Shown here one piece after another: positions 1 to 9,422 of a DNA stretch of 64,000 bases. The DNA is from Rhodopseudomonas sp. P2A-2r. Lineage in GTDB: Bacteria > Pseudomonadota > Alphaproteobacteria > Rhizobiales > Xanthobacteraceae. Made by a program: the position numbers and the translations under genes. Position 1 is the first letter of the stretch. Each line of letters starts with the position of its first letter. Under the pieces are notes generated by a model that saw only the letters and a program-made list of their open reading frames with translations, did not search any database and was not told the origin of the DNA. The stretch covers positions 3,132,001 to 3,196,000 of the forward strand of contig NZ_CP110389.1 of the NCBI RefSeq assembly GCF_026015985.1, in the 5' to 3' direction.

Positions 1-501
1 GGCAAGGTGCCGGCGCTGGTCGATGGCGACGTCACGGTGTGGGACTCGCTGGCGATCATCGAATATGCGGCAGAGCGCTTTCGCGAAGCCCGACTTTGGC
101 CGCAGGATGTCGCCGGCCGCGCCCATGCGCGCTCGGTGTCGGCGGAGATGCATTCGGGCTTCATGGCGCTGCGCAACGAATGCGGCATGAACCTGCACCG
201 GCCGATCGCCGCCAAGGCGCTGTCCGATGATGCTCGGGCCAACATCGCGCGGATCCAGCAGAGCTGGACCGAATGCCGGACGCGCTATGGCAAATCGGGG
301 CCGTATCTGTTCGGCGCCTTCAGCGGCGCCGACGCCATGTACGCGCCGGTGGTGCACCGTTTCCGGACCTACGCCGTCGAAGCGACCACGCCGGAAGTGC
401 GCGGCTACATGGATACGATGATGGCCCTGCCGGCGTTCCAGCAGTGGACCAGGGAGGGTCTTGCCGAGACCATCGTGATCGACAGGTTCGAGATCGACTG
501 A
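1..501 (+). CDS. Glutathione S-transferase family protein (5' end cut by window)
   Basis: The reading frame is open from the first base, so the true start lies upstream. What remains begins inside the thioredoxin-like N-terminal domain: GKVPALVDGD followed by DSLAIIEYAAE, the usual place of the cis-proline and the glutathione-binding acidic/Ser pair. An all-helical C-terminal domain follows, ending in a typical 'MMALPAFQQW' segment. Known role of the family: conjugation of glutathione to electrophiles in the cytoplasm; the substrate cannot be told. About 166 residues are visible, so roughly 50 are missing. No partner gene is visible; the next gene starts 190 bases downstream. Confidence 0.85.
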   Translation, partial: GKVPALVDGDVTVWDSLAIIEYAAERFREARLWPQDVAGRAHARSVSAEMHSGFMALRNECGMNLHRPIAAKALSDDARANIARIQQSWTECRTRYGKSGPYLFGAFSGADAMYAPVVHRFRTYAVEATTPEVRGYMDTMMALPAFQQWTREGLAETIVIDRFEID

Positions 502-691
502 GCCTGTCACTCTGCCGGCGGCCAGCTTCGCCACAACATCAGCATATTGCGCGCGCAGTTTGGCCTTGCGGTGAAGCTGGTCCGGGGGAAGCAGCCGCCG
601 TTCCGCAATCATTTTCCATCGAACCGGTCGATCAACGCGCGATGGTCATAACGTCAGATTTCGAACTGCCAGACGAGCGGGGACTTCATAG

Positions 692-1621
692 ATGAACTGG
701 GCCTGGACCACGTCGCTCGAACAACTCTGGCGATCGCCGACATTCCCCATGTGGCTGGCGCTGGGCGCGGCAGCGTTCTTCGGACTGATCGTGCTGATCA
801 CCCTGTTGCGCGCCCAAAAATCCGTTGCCAACGGGGCGCTCGCGGTGATCGCGCTGCTGGCGATCGGCGCCGCCGCGGCCGCCTCGATTCGCGGATTCGG
901 TGCCGGCGAGCGCAGCAGCGGATCGGCTGAGACCGCCCTTGCGCAGCCTGCCGCGTCGCTGCCGGCGCTGGCCTGCGTCGACGACATCGCCGGTGATACG
1001 GTGCTGGCGGCCTGCGAGAAGGTGCTGTTCGGCTCGGCCGACTCGGTGGCGGCGGCGGTTTCCTATACCGGCGCGATGATCGACCGGCTCACCGCCGCAG
1101 GCGATGTGGCTACCGCCAACAAGAAGATATCCGCCAGTGTGACGGCGCTGCGCCGCGCCGTGGAGCGCGACCGCTACGGCCTCGTCGCCTATGTGCTGCA
1201 GGCGCGCGATCGCTGCCAGCCGGGTTCCTGCGCGGCCTATGCTGCGCTGTCCGACCACAACCAGATCGCCGCGAATATGGAGGAGCGCACCTATGACGGT
1301 CTGGTCTCCCGCTATGCGCCCGGCTGGAACGCGCCGCAGCCCTTGACCGGGCTGGCGTCGCTGCCCGCCTCGGTGCCCACCGGCAAGCCGACCAATGCCG
1401 AGTTTCCGACCTCCGCCTCGATTCCGCCCATCAATATCATGACCCCCGAGCCGCCGCTGTCGGCTCCGCGTCCGCCGCCGGCCGCCGCCAATGCGCAGGC
1501 GGCGGCGCCGCGTCCCGCCGCGCCGGCCGCCAAGAAGCCCCCGGCGCCGAAGCCGGCGCGCCCACCTGTGCAGAGCGCACCGGTGCAGCTTGCGCCGGCA
1601 GCCGCCGAACCCGATAACTGA
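692..1621 (+). CDS. Hypothetical protein with two N-terminal membrane segments and Pro/Ala-rich tail
   Basis: Not recognised as a named family. Residues about 18-42 and 46-66 are hydrophobic and look like two membrane helices. A middle domain of about 130 residues carries several cysteines (near ACVDD, ACEKV, RCQPGSC), suggesting an extracytoplasmic, possibly disulfide-containing region. From about residue 230 the protein turns into a Pro/Ala/Lys-rich, low-complexity tail of the kind seen in envelope-spanning proteins. The ATG was chosen because membrane helix 1 starts soon after it and no in-frame upstream start is better. It is followed 35 bases later by the DUF1489 gene on the same strand, so the two may be co-transcribed. 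Function unknown. Confidence 0.7.
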   Translation: MNWAWTTSLEQLWRSPTFPMWLALGAAAFFGLIVLITLLRAQKSVANGALAVIALLAIGAAAAASIRGFGAGERSSGSAETALAQPAASLPALACVDDIAGDTVLAACEKVLFGSADSVAAAVSYTGAMIDRLTAAGDVATANKKISASVTALRRAVERDRYGLVAYVLQARDRCQPGSCAAYAALSDHNQIAANMEERTYDGLVSRYAPGWNAPQPLTGLASLPASVPTGKPTNAEFPTSASIPPINIMTPEPPLSAPRPPPAAANAQAAAPRPAAPAAKKPPAPKPARPPVQSAPVQLAPAAAEPDN

Positions 1622-1656
1622 TCGTCTCATAACTGTCGCTGCAGCCGCCCGGATCC

Positions 1657-2094
1657 ATGGCCCTTCACCTCATCAAGCTTGCCGTCGGCTGCGACTCTAT
1701 CAAGGAGTTCAAGGGCTGGGTGGCGGACCGCATTCGCGTGGCCAAGGAAAAGGGCACGCCGCAGCATCACATCCACATCACCCGCATGGTGCCGAAGCGG
1801 GATGCCGAACTGCTCGACGGCGGCTCGATCTACTGGGTAATCCGCGGCGAGATCGCGGTGCGCGAGAAGCTGCTGGCCATCGAGCCGTTCCGCGATTCAG
1901 CCGGCATCAACCGCTGCCGGCTGGTGATGCAGCCCAAGGTGTTCTCGGTGGCGCCGCGACCGCTGCGGCCGTTCCAGGGCTGGCGCTACCTCGCCGACAG
2001 CGACGCGCCGCCCGATCTCGGCAAGGCCGCTGCCTCCATCGAGGCAATGCCCGAGCCGATGCGCCGCGAACTGCGCGAGCTCGGCTTGCTCTAG
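1657..2094 (+). CDS. DUF1489 family protein
   Basis: 145 residues, the normal full length of DUF1489, a family common in Alphaproteobacteria and without known function. The start MALHLIKLAVGC and the central HHIHITRMVPKR and INRCRLVM stretches are the recognisable parts. No signal peptide or membrane segment, so probably cytoplasmic. It lies 35 bases after the preceding membrane protein and converges on panC, with only 27 bases between the two stop codons. The ATG fits the family's N-terminus exactly. Confidence 0.85.
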   Translation: MALHLIKLAVGCDSIKEFKGWVADRIRVAKEKGTPQHHIHITRMVPKRDAELLDGGSIYWVIRGEIAVREKLLAIEPFRDSAGINRCRLVMQPKVFSVAPRPLRPFQGWRYLADSDAPPDLGKAAASIEAMPEPMRRELRELGLL

Positions 2095-2121
2095 GCCTGG
2101 CTCGAACCGGCGCCTCGCCGT

Positions 2122-2973
2122 TCAAACCCCGACATTGTCGATCAGTCGCGTCTTGCCGATTTTTGCCGCGACCAGTAGGCGGATCGGCCCATCCTTGATG
2201 GAGGCGACCGGCGCCAGGGTTTCGGCGTGGCGGGCTTCGAAATAGTCGAGCGCAAAGCCAGCGTCGGTGATCATGGTGGCGCCGCCGGCCAGCGCGGCTT
2301 CCATGTCGTCCCCGGCCTTCAGACGCTTCGCGGTGGCCTTCATGGCTCGATAGAGCTCGGGCGCGGCAGCGCGCTCGGCGGGCGCGAGGTAGACGTTGCG
2401 CGATGACATCGCCAGACCGTCGCGCTCGCGCACGGTCGGCACGCCGGTGACCTTGACGCCGAGGTCGAGGTCGGCGGCCATCCGGGTCACCACCTTGAGC
2501 TGCTGGAAATCCTTTTCGCCGAACAGCGCAAGGTCCGGCCGGCATTGCCCGAACAGTTTTGCGACCACGGTGGCGACCCCGCCGAAGAAGTGCGGCCGGA
2601 AGCGGTCTTCCAGTCCGGCGATGGCCGGGCCTTCGGTGATGATCCGGGTGGCGAAGCCCGGCGGGTACATGATCTTGACGTCGGGATTCCACACCAGATC
2701 GACGCCTTCGGCCGCAAGCTTGGCCATGTCGGCCTTCCAGGTTCGCGGATAGGCGCCGAAATCCTCGGTGGGCGCGAACTGCGCCGGGTTCACGAAGATC
2801 GAGACCACCACCTTCGAGGCGCGCCGCTTCGCCAGCCGCACCAGCGACAGATGCCCATCGTGCAGGGCGCCCATGGTCGGCACCATCGCCAAAGTGGCCT
2901 TGCGGGCGCGCAGGCCGTCAAGGGCTCTGTGGAGGGCAGGGAGCGTGCGGGCGACGATGGGAGGACGTGACAT
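2122..2973 (-). CDS. panC: Pantothenate synthetase
   Basis: 283 residues. Joins D-pantoate and beta-alanine using ATP to give pantothenate, in the coenzyme A pathway, in the cytoplasm. The nucleotidyl-transferase HIGH-like motif TMGALHDGH is at residues about 33-41, GEKDFQQL at about 152-159, and the KMSKS-equivalent MSSRN at about 189-193; all are intact. A longer in-frame ORF reaches 3030, but the ATG at 2973 (MSRPPIV) gives the standard family N-terminus. It stands alone: panB and panD are not in the window. Upstream lies a short tandem repeat and then mipZ, transcribed the other way. Confidence 0.95.
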   Translation of the reverse strand: MSRPPIVARTLPALHRALDGLRARKATLAMVPTMGALHDGHLSLVRLAKRRASKVVVSIFVNPAQFAPTEDFGAYPRTWKADMAKLAAEGVDLVWNPDVKIMYPPGFATRIITEGPAIAGLEDRFRPHFFGGVATVVAKLFGQCRPDLALFGEKDFQQLKVVTRMAADLDLGVKVTGVPTVRERDGLAMSSRNVYLAPAERAAAPELYRAMKATAKRLKAGDDMEAALAGGATMITDAGFALDYFEARHAETLAPVASIKDGPIRLLVAAKIGKTRLIDNVGV

Positions 2974-3050
2974 TGCGGCTCGATCTCGGGTCAAAACATG
3001 GGCGGTCTGACCTTGCGGCCGGGCTGTCATTCTATCAAAGCGCGGCCGTC

Positions 3051-3129
3051 GACGCCAAGCCTTCTACGCCAAGCCTTCTACGCCAAGCCTTCGACGCCAA
3101 GCCTTCGACGCCAAGCCTTCGACGCCAAC
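3051..3129. repeat. 14-bp tandem repeat between panC and mipZ
   Basis: Five full copies plus a partial sixth copy of the 14-base unit GACGCCAAGCCTTC lie head to tail. Copies 2 and 3 differ by one base (T in place of the first G). The unit is not a multiple of three, so it is not a coding repeat, and it sits in the divergent intergenic region between panC and mipZ. Copy number may vary between strains. Confidence 0.85.
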
Positions 3130-3276
3130 CGATCCCGCCGGCGTGACCGCTGCAGCCATCGGCCGCACCCTGCGATTCATGATTAAGCACGGATGGCGGG
3201 CGATCCGACGCCGGACATCCGCATTTAGCTTGACCACAGGCGTGGGCGATTTGAAGATAGTTTGAAGGATCGCGAT

Positions 3277-4196
3277 ATGCTGGTGCAGAACAGTCAGAGG
3301 CAAGGCACGGCGCATGTCGTCGTGCTCGGCAATGAGAAGGGCGGGTCGGGCAAGTCGACCACTGCTCTGCACATTGCCGTCGCGCTGCTGAAGGCCGGGC
3401 AGCGCGTTGCGACCATTGACCTTGACTGCCGCCAGCAGAGCCTGACCCGCTACATCGCCAACCGCAGCAATTGGGCGCGGCACAGCGGCGTCGAGCTCGA
3501 AGTGCCGCTTCATTGCTGTATCAAGCTCGGCGAGACCATGCAGATCGCCGACAACGAAGCCGCCGAGTTCGAGCAGTTCATGGCTGCCGTCAGCGCCGTC
3601 GAGCGCGACTGTGATTTCATCGTCATCGATACGCCCGGTTCCGACAGCTATCTGATGCGACTGGCCCATGCCATGGCAGATACGCTGGTGACGCCGATCA
3701 ACGATAGTTTCCTCGACTTCGACGTACTCGGTACCGTCGATGCCGTGGACTACGCGGTGACCGGCGCAAGTCACTATGCCGAGATGGTGCGCGATGCACG
3801 TCGCAAGCGCCGCCAGCTTGACGGCGCCGGGACCGACTGGATCGTGGTGCGCAACCGGTTGTCGATGCTGGGGTCGCACAACAAGCAACTGGTATCGGAC
3901 GGGCTGAAGCAGTTGTCGCAGCGGCTCGGTTTCCGCGCGATCGACGGATTTGCGGAGCGCGTCGTGTATCGCGAGTTCTTCCCCGCGGCCTGACGGCGCT
4001 CGATGACCTCAACGAAGTCACCCTCGGCCGGCGCCCCAGCATGGGCCATGTGACGGCCCGCGAAGAGGTGACCGGGCTGCTGCGCCAACTCAAACTGCCG
4101 CTCGATGAGCGTGGCCGCCGACGCGCTTCCAACCGCGCCGAATGGTATGCCCAGCTGGATCAGCCGCTGGAAGTCCACGATATCCTCGGCGCCTGA
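3277..4196 (+). CDS. mipZ: Division-plane positioning ATPase MipZ (frame broken near 3984)
   Basis: ParA/MinD-superfamily ATPase that forms a gradient from the chromosome poles with ParB and keeps FtsZ away from them, so that division occurs at mid-cell. The deviant Walker A motif GNEKGGSGKSTT is at residues about 18-29, followed by the ATIDLDCRQQS strand and VIDTPGSDSY. The frame stops at 3993, but the protein continues in the next frame from GLTALDDLNE to EVHDILGA, ending at a TGA at 4194-4196. The switch falls at a run of four C at 3981-3984; a fifth C would restore one protein of normal length (about 305 residues). A TTG at 3262 is an in-frame alternative start; the ATG at 3277 fits the family better. 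Confidence 0.88.
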
Positions 4197-4610
4197 GCGC
4201 GGTCGGCAGGCGACTCGCCGCCGCCCGGCGGCACGGTTGGCTGTGGTTAGCCGCTCCGGCGATGGCAGGAGGGTGCTGTTCGATTTCCCAAGTCCCTCTT
4301 GGATCAGCCAACTACTTAGGTAACATTTGCTTCCCCGGGAACGTAGGGCGCCGCCGGAAGTTGATTTAGGACTGCAATAATAGGCGTTCCAGCCCATCAC
4401 GGGGACCGAAAATGTCTAAAATTGCTGACGTGGATCAATGTGAAACTTAGCGTCTGCACAATAAATAGGGTGCGTCGCACAACGTTATAGCGGGTGAATC
4501 ACACATTTTGGTCTTTCTGTCACGCCGCTGTGACATATATGCTGAACAAGCGGCGGATGGATTTGATCCTCCAAAGGCTGTGACCCGGAAGGGCCGACCA
4601 AGGGACGAAC
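4197..4610. other. 414-base intergenic region
   Basis: No gene is supported here. The part from about 4310 to 4560 is visibly richer in A and T than the flanking genes, as expected for a promoter region of the following hydrolase gene. It contains the inverted repeat at 4518-4535. No tRNA or known RNA family was recognised, and the short ORFs read as noise. Confidence 0.5.
4518..4535. promoter_or_regulatory. Inverted repeat TGTCAC-N6-GTGACA, possible operator
   Basis: Perfect 6-base arms separated by six bases, 75 bases upstream of the alpha/beta hydrolase start. It is immediately followed by an AT-rich stretch (ATATATG), which could be a -10 region. Symmetry and position suggest a regulator site; the regulator is unknown. 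Confidence 0.35.
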
Positions 4611-5462
4611 ATGAAGCGCGGAATTCTGATCCTGCTTTCAGTTTGCGTAGTGGCTGCTGTCGCGTACCTCACCGCGAGCAAGTGGGCTATCCGTCATGAA
4701 ACGCTGACGTTCTACGACGATGCCCGCGGTCGAACCGTGGAAGTTGACGTCGCCGTGCGTCGCGACAAGGAAATGCAAGCCAATGCCGGGATGATCACGC
4801 TGCCGGTGGCCGTGCTCAATCATGGCAATACCGTCAAGTTCACCGAATATTCTTTCCTCGCTAACGTGTTCGCGGCGCGCGGCTATATGGCCGTGAGCAT
4901 CCAGCACGATCTTGCCGGCGATGCGCCGCTGGTCACCAAGGTCGGCGAACTCTATGTCGGTCGACTCCCGGTCTATGAGCGCGGCGTTGCCAACATTGAA
5001 TTCGCAATCAAGAAGCTGAAAGAGATCCAGCCGAACTCGGACTACGATCATCTGACCATGGTCGGCCATTCCAATGGCGGCGACATCTCGATGTACTTCG
5101 CCAAGATCCATCCTGAGCAGATCAGGAAAGTCGTGACGCTGGATAACCTGCGCGTGCCGTTCATGACCGACGGCAAGTTCAAAATTCTGTCTTTCCGCTC
5201 CCACGACAACGTGTTCAAGCCGGATCCGGGCGTGGTGCCGGACGAGGACATTTGCGAGAAGGCCGGGATCACCGTGGTCAACACCGGTGCCCAGCATACC
5301 GACCTGAGCGACCGGGGCCCGGAGGCTCTGAAGGCCCGTATTCAGGGGCAGCTCGACAAATTCCTTGACGACGACAGCAAGCTGGCGCCGGTCAGGACCA
5401 AGGTGAAGATCCCCGAGATTCCGCCCGGCCCGGTCGCCCAGTTCACGCCGGTGGTCAATTGA
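4611..5462 (+). CDS. Alpha/beta hydrolase, membrane-anchored or exported
   Basis: 283 residues. An N-terminal hydrophobic stretch (about 4-21) looks like a signal anchor or signal peptide. The alpha/beta hydrolase fold is marked by the nucleophile elbow GHSNGG at 152-157 (Ser154) and a late histidine in TGAQHTD (about 229) that could complete the triad; the acid is probably Asp178 or Asp199. The HGN at about 71-73 fits the oxyanion region. The C-terminus is Pro-rich (IPEIPPGPVAQF). Substrate unknown. It is preceded by a long AT-rich leader and has no obvious operon partner. Confidence 0.75.
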   Translation: MKRGILILLSVCVVAAVAYLTASKWAIRHETLTFYDDARGRTVEVDVAVRRDKEMQANAGMITLPVAVLNHGNTVKFTEYSFLANVFAARGYMAVSIQHDLAGDAPLVTKVGELYVGRLPVYERGVANIEFAIKKLKEIQPNSDYDHLTMVGHSNGGDISMYFAKIHPEQIRKVVTLDNLRVPFMTDGKFKILSFRSHDNVFKPDPGVVPDEDICEKAGITVVNTGAQHTDLSDRGPEALKARIQGQLDKFLDDDSKLAPVRTKVKIPEIPPGPVAQFTPVVN

Positions 5463-5531
5463 CCGGCCTGCCGGTTGATTGACCGCGACGGCTCCACACG
5501 CCACATAGGCTTCGCCCAACCGAGCGACGCC

Positions 5532-6290
5532 ATGTCCACTGACCCCACAGTTTCCAAGTCGAATACCCGCTCCGGAACGCAGCAACCTGGTTCCGGCGGT
5601 GCGGTGCCTGAGGCCAGGCCGTCCGCCGCTGCCGATATCGCGGCCTTCGTCGCCAAGGCCAGGGCGCTGTCGCCTGTGGGCGCCGGTGGCCGGGGCAGGC
5701 TGGTATTCGCGCTCGATGCCACCATGAGCCGGCAGCCGACCTGGGACATGGCCTGCGCGCTGCAGGCCGAGATGTTCCGCGAGGCGGCGGCGATCGGCAG
5801 CCTGGATATCCGGCTGGTCTACTATCGCGGCATGAACGAGTGCCGGGCCAGTGGCTGGATCTCGGACTCCGCCCAGCTGGCGCGGCTGATGGGCAAGATC
5901 CAGGTCCAGGGCGGCCATACCCAGATCGGCAAGGTGCTCGCCGAGACCCGCCGCGAGGCCGTGGCCTCCGGCGTCCGCGCGCTGGTCTTCGTGGGGGATG
6001 CCATGGAGGAATCCGTGGACGACCTCTGTGCCCGGGCTGGCGAGTTGGGCCTGCTCAAGGTGCCGGTGTTCATGTTCCAGGAGGGCCACGACGGCGCCGC
6101 CGAACAGGTGTTCCGCGAGGTGGCGCGGCTCACCGGCGGCGCCTGGTGCAGGTTCGATCCCGGCGCCGCGGCGCAATTGCGCGAACTGCTGCGCGCCGCC
6201 GCAGCCTATGCCGCAGGCGGCCGCGAGGCACTGCTGCGGCTGGCGAAAAGCGGCGGCGGCGCTGCGCAGCTGCTCGGGCAAATGAAATAG
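5532..6290 (+). CDS. von Willebrand factor A-like protein
   Basis: 252 residues. After a flexible Ser/Pro-rich leader (about 1-33), the core begins RLVFALDATMS (about 56-66), where D62-x-T64-x-S66 resembles the metal-ion-dependent adhesion site DxSxS. Alternating strands and helices follow (IRLVYYRG, RALVFVGDAMEE, VPVFMFQEG), typical of this fold. There is no signal peptide, so it is probably cytoplasmic. The start at 5532 (MSTDP) was preferred over an in-frame start at 5475. The next gene, on the same strand 64 bases on, encodes a membrane J-domain protein, and the pairing suggests a shared job. Exact function unknown. Confidence 0.72.
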   Translation: MSTDPTVSKSNTRSGTQQPGSGGAVPEARPSAAADIAAFVAKARALSPVGAGGRGRLVFALDATMSRQPTWDMACALQAEMFREAAAIGSLDIRLVYYRGMNECRASGWISDSAQLARLMGKIQVQGGHTQIGKVLAETRREAVASGVRALVFVGDAMEESVDDLCARAGELGLLKVPVFMFQEGHDGAAEQVFREVARLTGGAWCRFDPGAAAQLRELLRAAAAYAAGGREALLRLAKSGGGAAQLLGQMK

Positions 6291-6354
6291 CCCGCTGCCG
6301 GTTGCCGCGGGCAGGCGGCTTTCGCGGCAGGCTGTGACGCACTATGTATGGTTC

Positions 6355-7085
6355 ATGCCTACCCTGATCGCCGGCGCGCTCGCCGTATTCGTGCTCTACA
6401 CGCTGCTGCAAATGTTTCGTGCGGCCAATCCCGCGATTCTGGCGCGCGGCGTCAAGATCGGCGGCGGCGTGGTGGCGCTGGCAGTGGCCGCTTTCACCGG
6501 CATTAAGGGCGAGCTGGCGGTGGCCATCCCGCTCGGTATCTTCGGTGCCGGTCTGCTCGGCTGGTCGCCGTTCGGCACCGCGGGCTTCAGCAATATCGGC
6601 GGCATATTCGGTGGTGGCAGCGCACGCAAATCAGCGGGGCAGACCTCGAACGTGCGATCGCAGTTCCTCGACATGACGCTGGATCACGACAGCGGCCAGC
6701 TCAACGGCCGCATCGTGGCCGGCCCGTTTGCGGGACGGCCGCTCGACGACTTCGACCTGCCGGAGCTGGCGGCAATGATCGCCAGCTTCGATGCCGAGAG
6801 TATCGCGTTACTTGAAAGCTATCTTGACCGCCGGTTTCCCGCCTGGCGTCAGGACGCGCAGTTTGACGGGGCAGGGCGGCAAAGCGGCGCGGCGTCGAGC
6901 AGCAAAATGACGTTTGAGGAGGCCTATCAGATCCTTGGCCTGAAGCCGGGGGCGGGGCGTGACGAGATCGGGAAGGCGCACCGATCGCTCATGAAGAAAC
7001 TGCATCCCGACCAAGGGGGTCTACGTACCTGGCTGCCCGTGTAAACGAGGCCAAGGACACTCTGCTTCGCACTCATCAAAGCTAA
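6355..7085 (+). CDS. Membrane-anchored J-domain (DnaJ-like) protein (frame broken near 7019)
   Basis: An N-terminal membrane segment (about 3-20), a second hydrophobic region (about 38-75), a linker of about 100 residues, and a C-terminal J domain with the HPD motif at about residues 217-219, in KKLHPDQGG. A membrane anchor followed by a C-terminal J domain resembles the TIM14/Pam18 type; such proteins stimulate the ATPase of an Hsp70. The frame given stops at 7044, but inserting one base into the G run at 7015-7019 gives GSTYLAARVNEAKDTLLRTHQS and a stop at 7083-7085, which is the expected J-domain end. A GTG at 6334 is an alternative start. Confidence 0.75.
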
Positions 7086-7418
7086 CTCCAGCACGCTAAC
7101 AACGCTACAAACTGCGAGCTGGCTCTGTTCTCCGCCGGACGCCCCATCGCCCGCCGTTGTCCGGCGTGGTCGATCATCCCCGTGGTTAATTTGTAGCGCC
7201 TAAGTCTTGACGAGAGGTTTTCGCGCCGGGGATTTGTGGGGCTTTGTCATGCCCCGCCACGCCAAGCGGCGGGGCTGAGGATGCGGCCGATGGCGAAGCC
7301 GGATCCGGGTTCACTCGGGCTGGGCCCTCGCGCCCCGGAAGGGCAGCCTTTCAAAATGCAAAATGGCCGGGAAGATCCCGGCCATTCGGCAGCACGTCTG
7401 TGAATGCGGTGGTGGTGA
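7086..7418. other. 333-base intergenic region between convergent genes
   Basis: No gene is supported. Contents: a GC-rich hairpin-forming stretch at about 7250-7276 (GCCCCGCC and its complement) and the terminator of the leftward carboxypeptidase gene at 7362-7386. The remainder shows nothing recognisable. Confidence 0.5.
7362..7386 (-). terminator. Rho-independent-like terminator of the carboxypeptidase gene
   Basis: Perfect 11-base stem (AATGGCCGGGA with its complement) around a 3-base loop. On the minus strand it is followed by a T-rich tract interrupted by GCA. It lies 33 bases past the stop of the leftward dacF-like gene. Confidence 0.75.
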
Positions 7419-9181
7419 TCAGTTCTTGATGGTGATGCAGGAAATCTCGGAGCGCTTCAGGGTCTTGCAGACTGCTTCGGCCTGGTCGCGATCGAGTCCG
7501 GCGAAGCGGGCGCGGTACAGCTTCTTCTCGCCCTTGCCGACCACCGGCTCGGTGAACGGGTCGGCCTTGCCGAGCAGGCCGCGGGCCTGTTCGCGCGCGG
7601 CGTCGAGACGAAGGCGGGCTTCGCTTTCGCTGTCCAGCGCTCCGACCTGGATGATCCACCCGGTGTGGCTGGCCACCGGCTTGATGGCGCCAGCCTGCTG
7701 GACGGCCTGAGGCTGCGGCGGCGTACGCGGCGACGGATCGGCATAGGCCATCGTCTGGCCGCCTTGCCCGAGGCCGTTGCCCGGCAGCACGCCGAGCAGG
7801 CCCTGGCCGGTTCCGTGGTTGGCCGGCTGCCGCGGCATCTCGGCGCGCTGATACAGCGAGCTGGAGTTTTCAGCCTCGTTGCGCGGCTGGACCGTGTTGG
7901 TGACGGGGGGCGCCGGCTGGTCGGGACCAGCCGAGGCCAGCTTGAACTGGCCGGATTTGACCTGAACGGTCTTAACCCGGACCGGCTTCATCGGCTCGGA
8001 GGAGCCGGGGATCGCGGTAATCGGCTGAGTCTGGATCACGCCGGAGGTGAACGGGGCAGGCTCGGGCTTGCGGGAGGGGACCGGCAAGGCGGCGGTCGCA
8101 GCGCTGATCACGGATTTGGTGACCGGCGCGGCCGGTCGCACCGGGGTCTCGACCGGATCGGGGAGGCCGAAGCGACCTGAACGGCGCCATTGACCTGGAC
8201 GGTCTGGGTCGGGCGGACCTCCGCCTCGGCTTCGGCAACCTCGGTATTGGCTTCAGATGGATTGCGCTCGGTGATGGCCGCCACGGTGCGGCGCGTTGCG
8301 CCCTTTTCGAGGTTCTCTGCCAGCAGGTTGCGCATGATGGCATCGCGCGAGCCGCCGCTGCGGCCTCCCAGCACCACGCCGATCAGATGGCGGTTGCCGC
8401 GGCGCATCGAACTGACGAGGTTGAAGCCGGAAGCGCGGGTGTAGCCGGTCTTGATGCCGTCGACGCCTTCCACGCTGCCGATCAGGTGGTTGTGGTTCTT
8501 AATGGCGCGGCCGCGAAAGGTGAAGGAGGCGGTCGAGAAATAGCGGTAGTAGCGCGGAAAGCGGTCCTGGATGGCGCGGCCGAGGGTCGCCTGGTCGCGT
8601 GCGGTCGTGACCTGGTCGTCGTTTGGAAGGCCGTTGGCGTTGCGATAGACCGTGCGGGTCATGCCGAGCGCGCGCGCCTTGCGGGTCATCAGCTTGGCGA
8701 AATCATCCTCGTCACCGGCAATGGCTTCGGCAATGACAACCGAGGCATCGTTGGCCGAACGGGTCACCAGGCCCTTGATGGCATCCTCGACCTTGATGGT
8801 CTGGCCGGGGCGGAGGCCCAGCTTGGTTGGCGCCTGTTCTGCAGCGTAGGAGGAGACGTTCATATCGGTGTCGAGCGACATCTTGCCGGATTCGAGTTTC
8901 TCGAACAGCAGATAGAGGGTCATGATCTTTGTGAGCGACGCCGGGTGGCGCAAGCCGTCAGGGCTGTTGGCTGACAGGATGGCGCCTGAATTGCCGTCGA
9001 CGATGATCGAGGAGAAGGCGGGGCTGTATCCGCCGCCATTGCTGACCTGATGATGGCGCGTGCGGTGTCGGCGGCGGGCGTCTGCGGTATCGGTGGTGAA
9101 GATGACGGCGGCGGTCAGCGTGGCGAGCCCGAGTGCGCACACTCGAAGCGTGCGCGAGGAAGCCAAATTTGTGCGAAGCAT
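7419..9181 (-). CDS. D-alanyl-D-alanine carboxypeptidase with C-terminal SPOR domain (frame broken near 8160)
   Basis: Penicillin-binding protein 5/6 type enzyme that trims the last D-Ala of peptidoglycan pentapeptides in the periplasm. Signal peptide about 1-35; serine active-site motifs SLTK (82-85), SAN (142-144) and KTG (244-246), all intact. After a Pro/Val-rich linker the frame shifts; the last domain (VASHTGWIIQVGALDSESEA to the end) is a SPOR peptidoglycan-binding repeat that would place the enzyme at the septum. The break is in a run of four G (plus strand) at 8160-8163; one more base joins DPVETPVRPAAP to the N-terminal part. This gives one protein of about 587 residues rather than two genes. 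Confidence 0.85.
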
Positions 9182-9422
9182 GAACTTCCCCGTCCAGTTT
9201 CAGTCTCAATCACCGGCTCGTGAGGCTAAATTATGCCCAGCAAGCCGGCAACCTGTTCCAGTTGTAGCGTTCAGCCTGAGCAACTCAATCGACGGGATGG
9301 CAAAGCAGTGGGCCATTCTGGCTAAGAGCCTGTGCTCATGCGGCTTTTCATACGTGGCTGAATCGCAGCAATGCAGATGCTGAGGGTAGGGCTGGCGGGT
9401 TTCCAAAAGGTTAAAGAACTGT

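Noticed and set aside
3051..3129. CRISPR array
   Set aside because: The 14-bp units are contiguous with no spacers, so this is a simple tandem repeat.
7244..7429. Small ORF of 61 codons after the J-domain gene
   Set aside because: Runs through the terminator of the convergent gene and has no supporting start signal.
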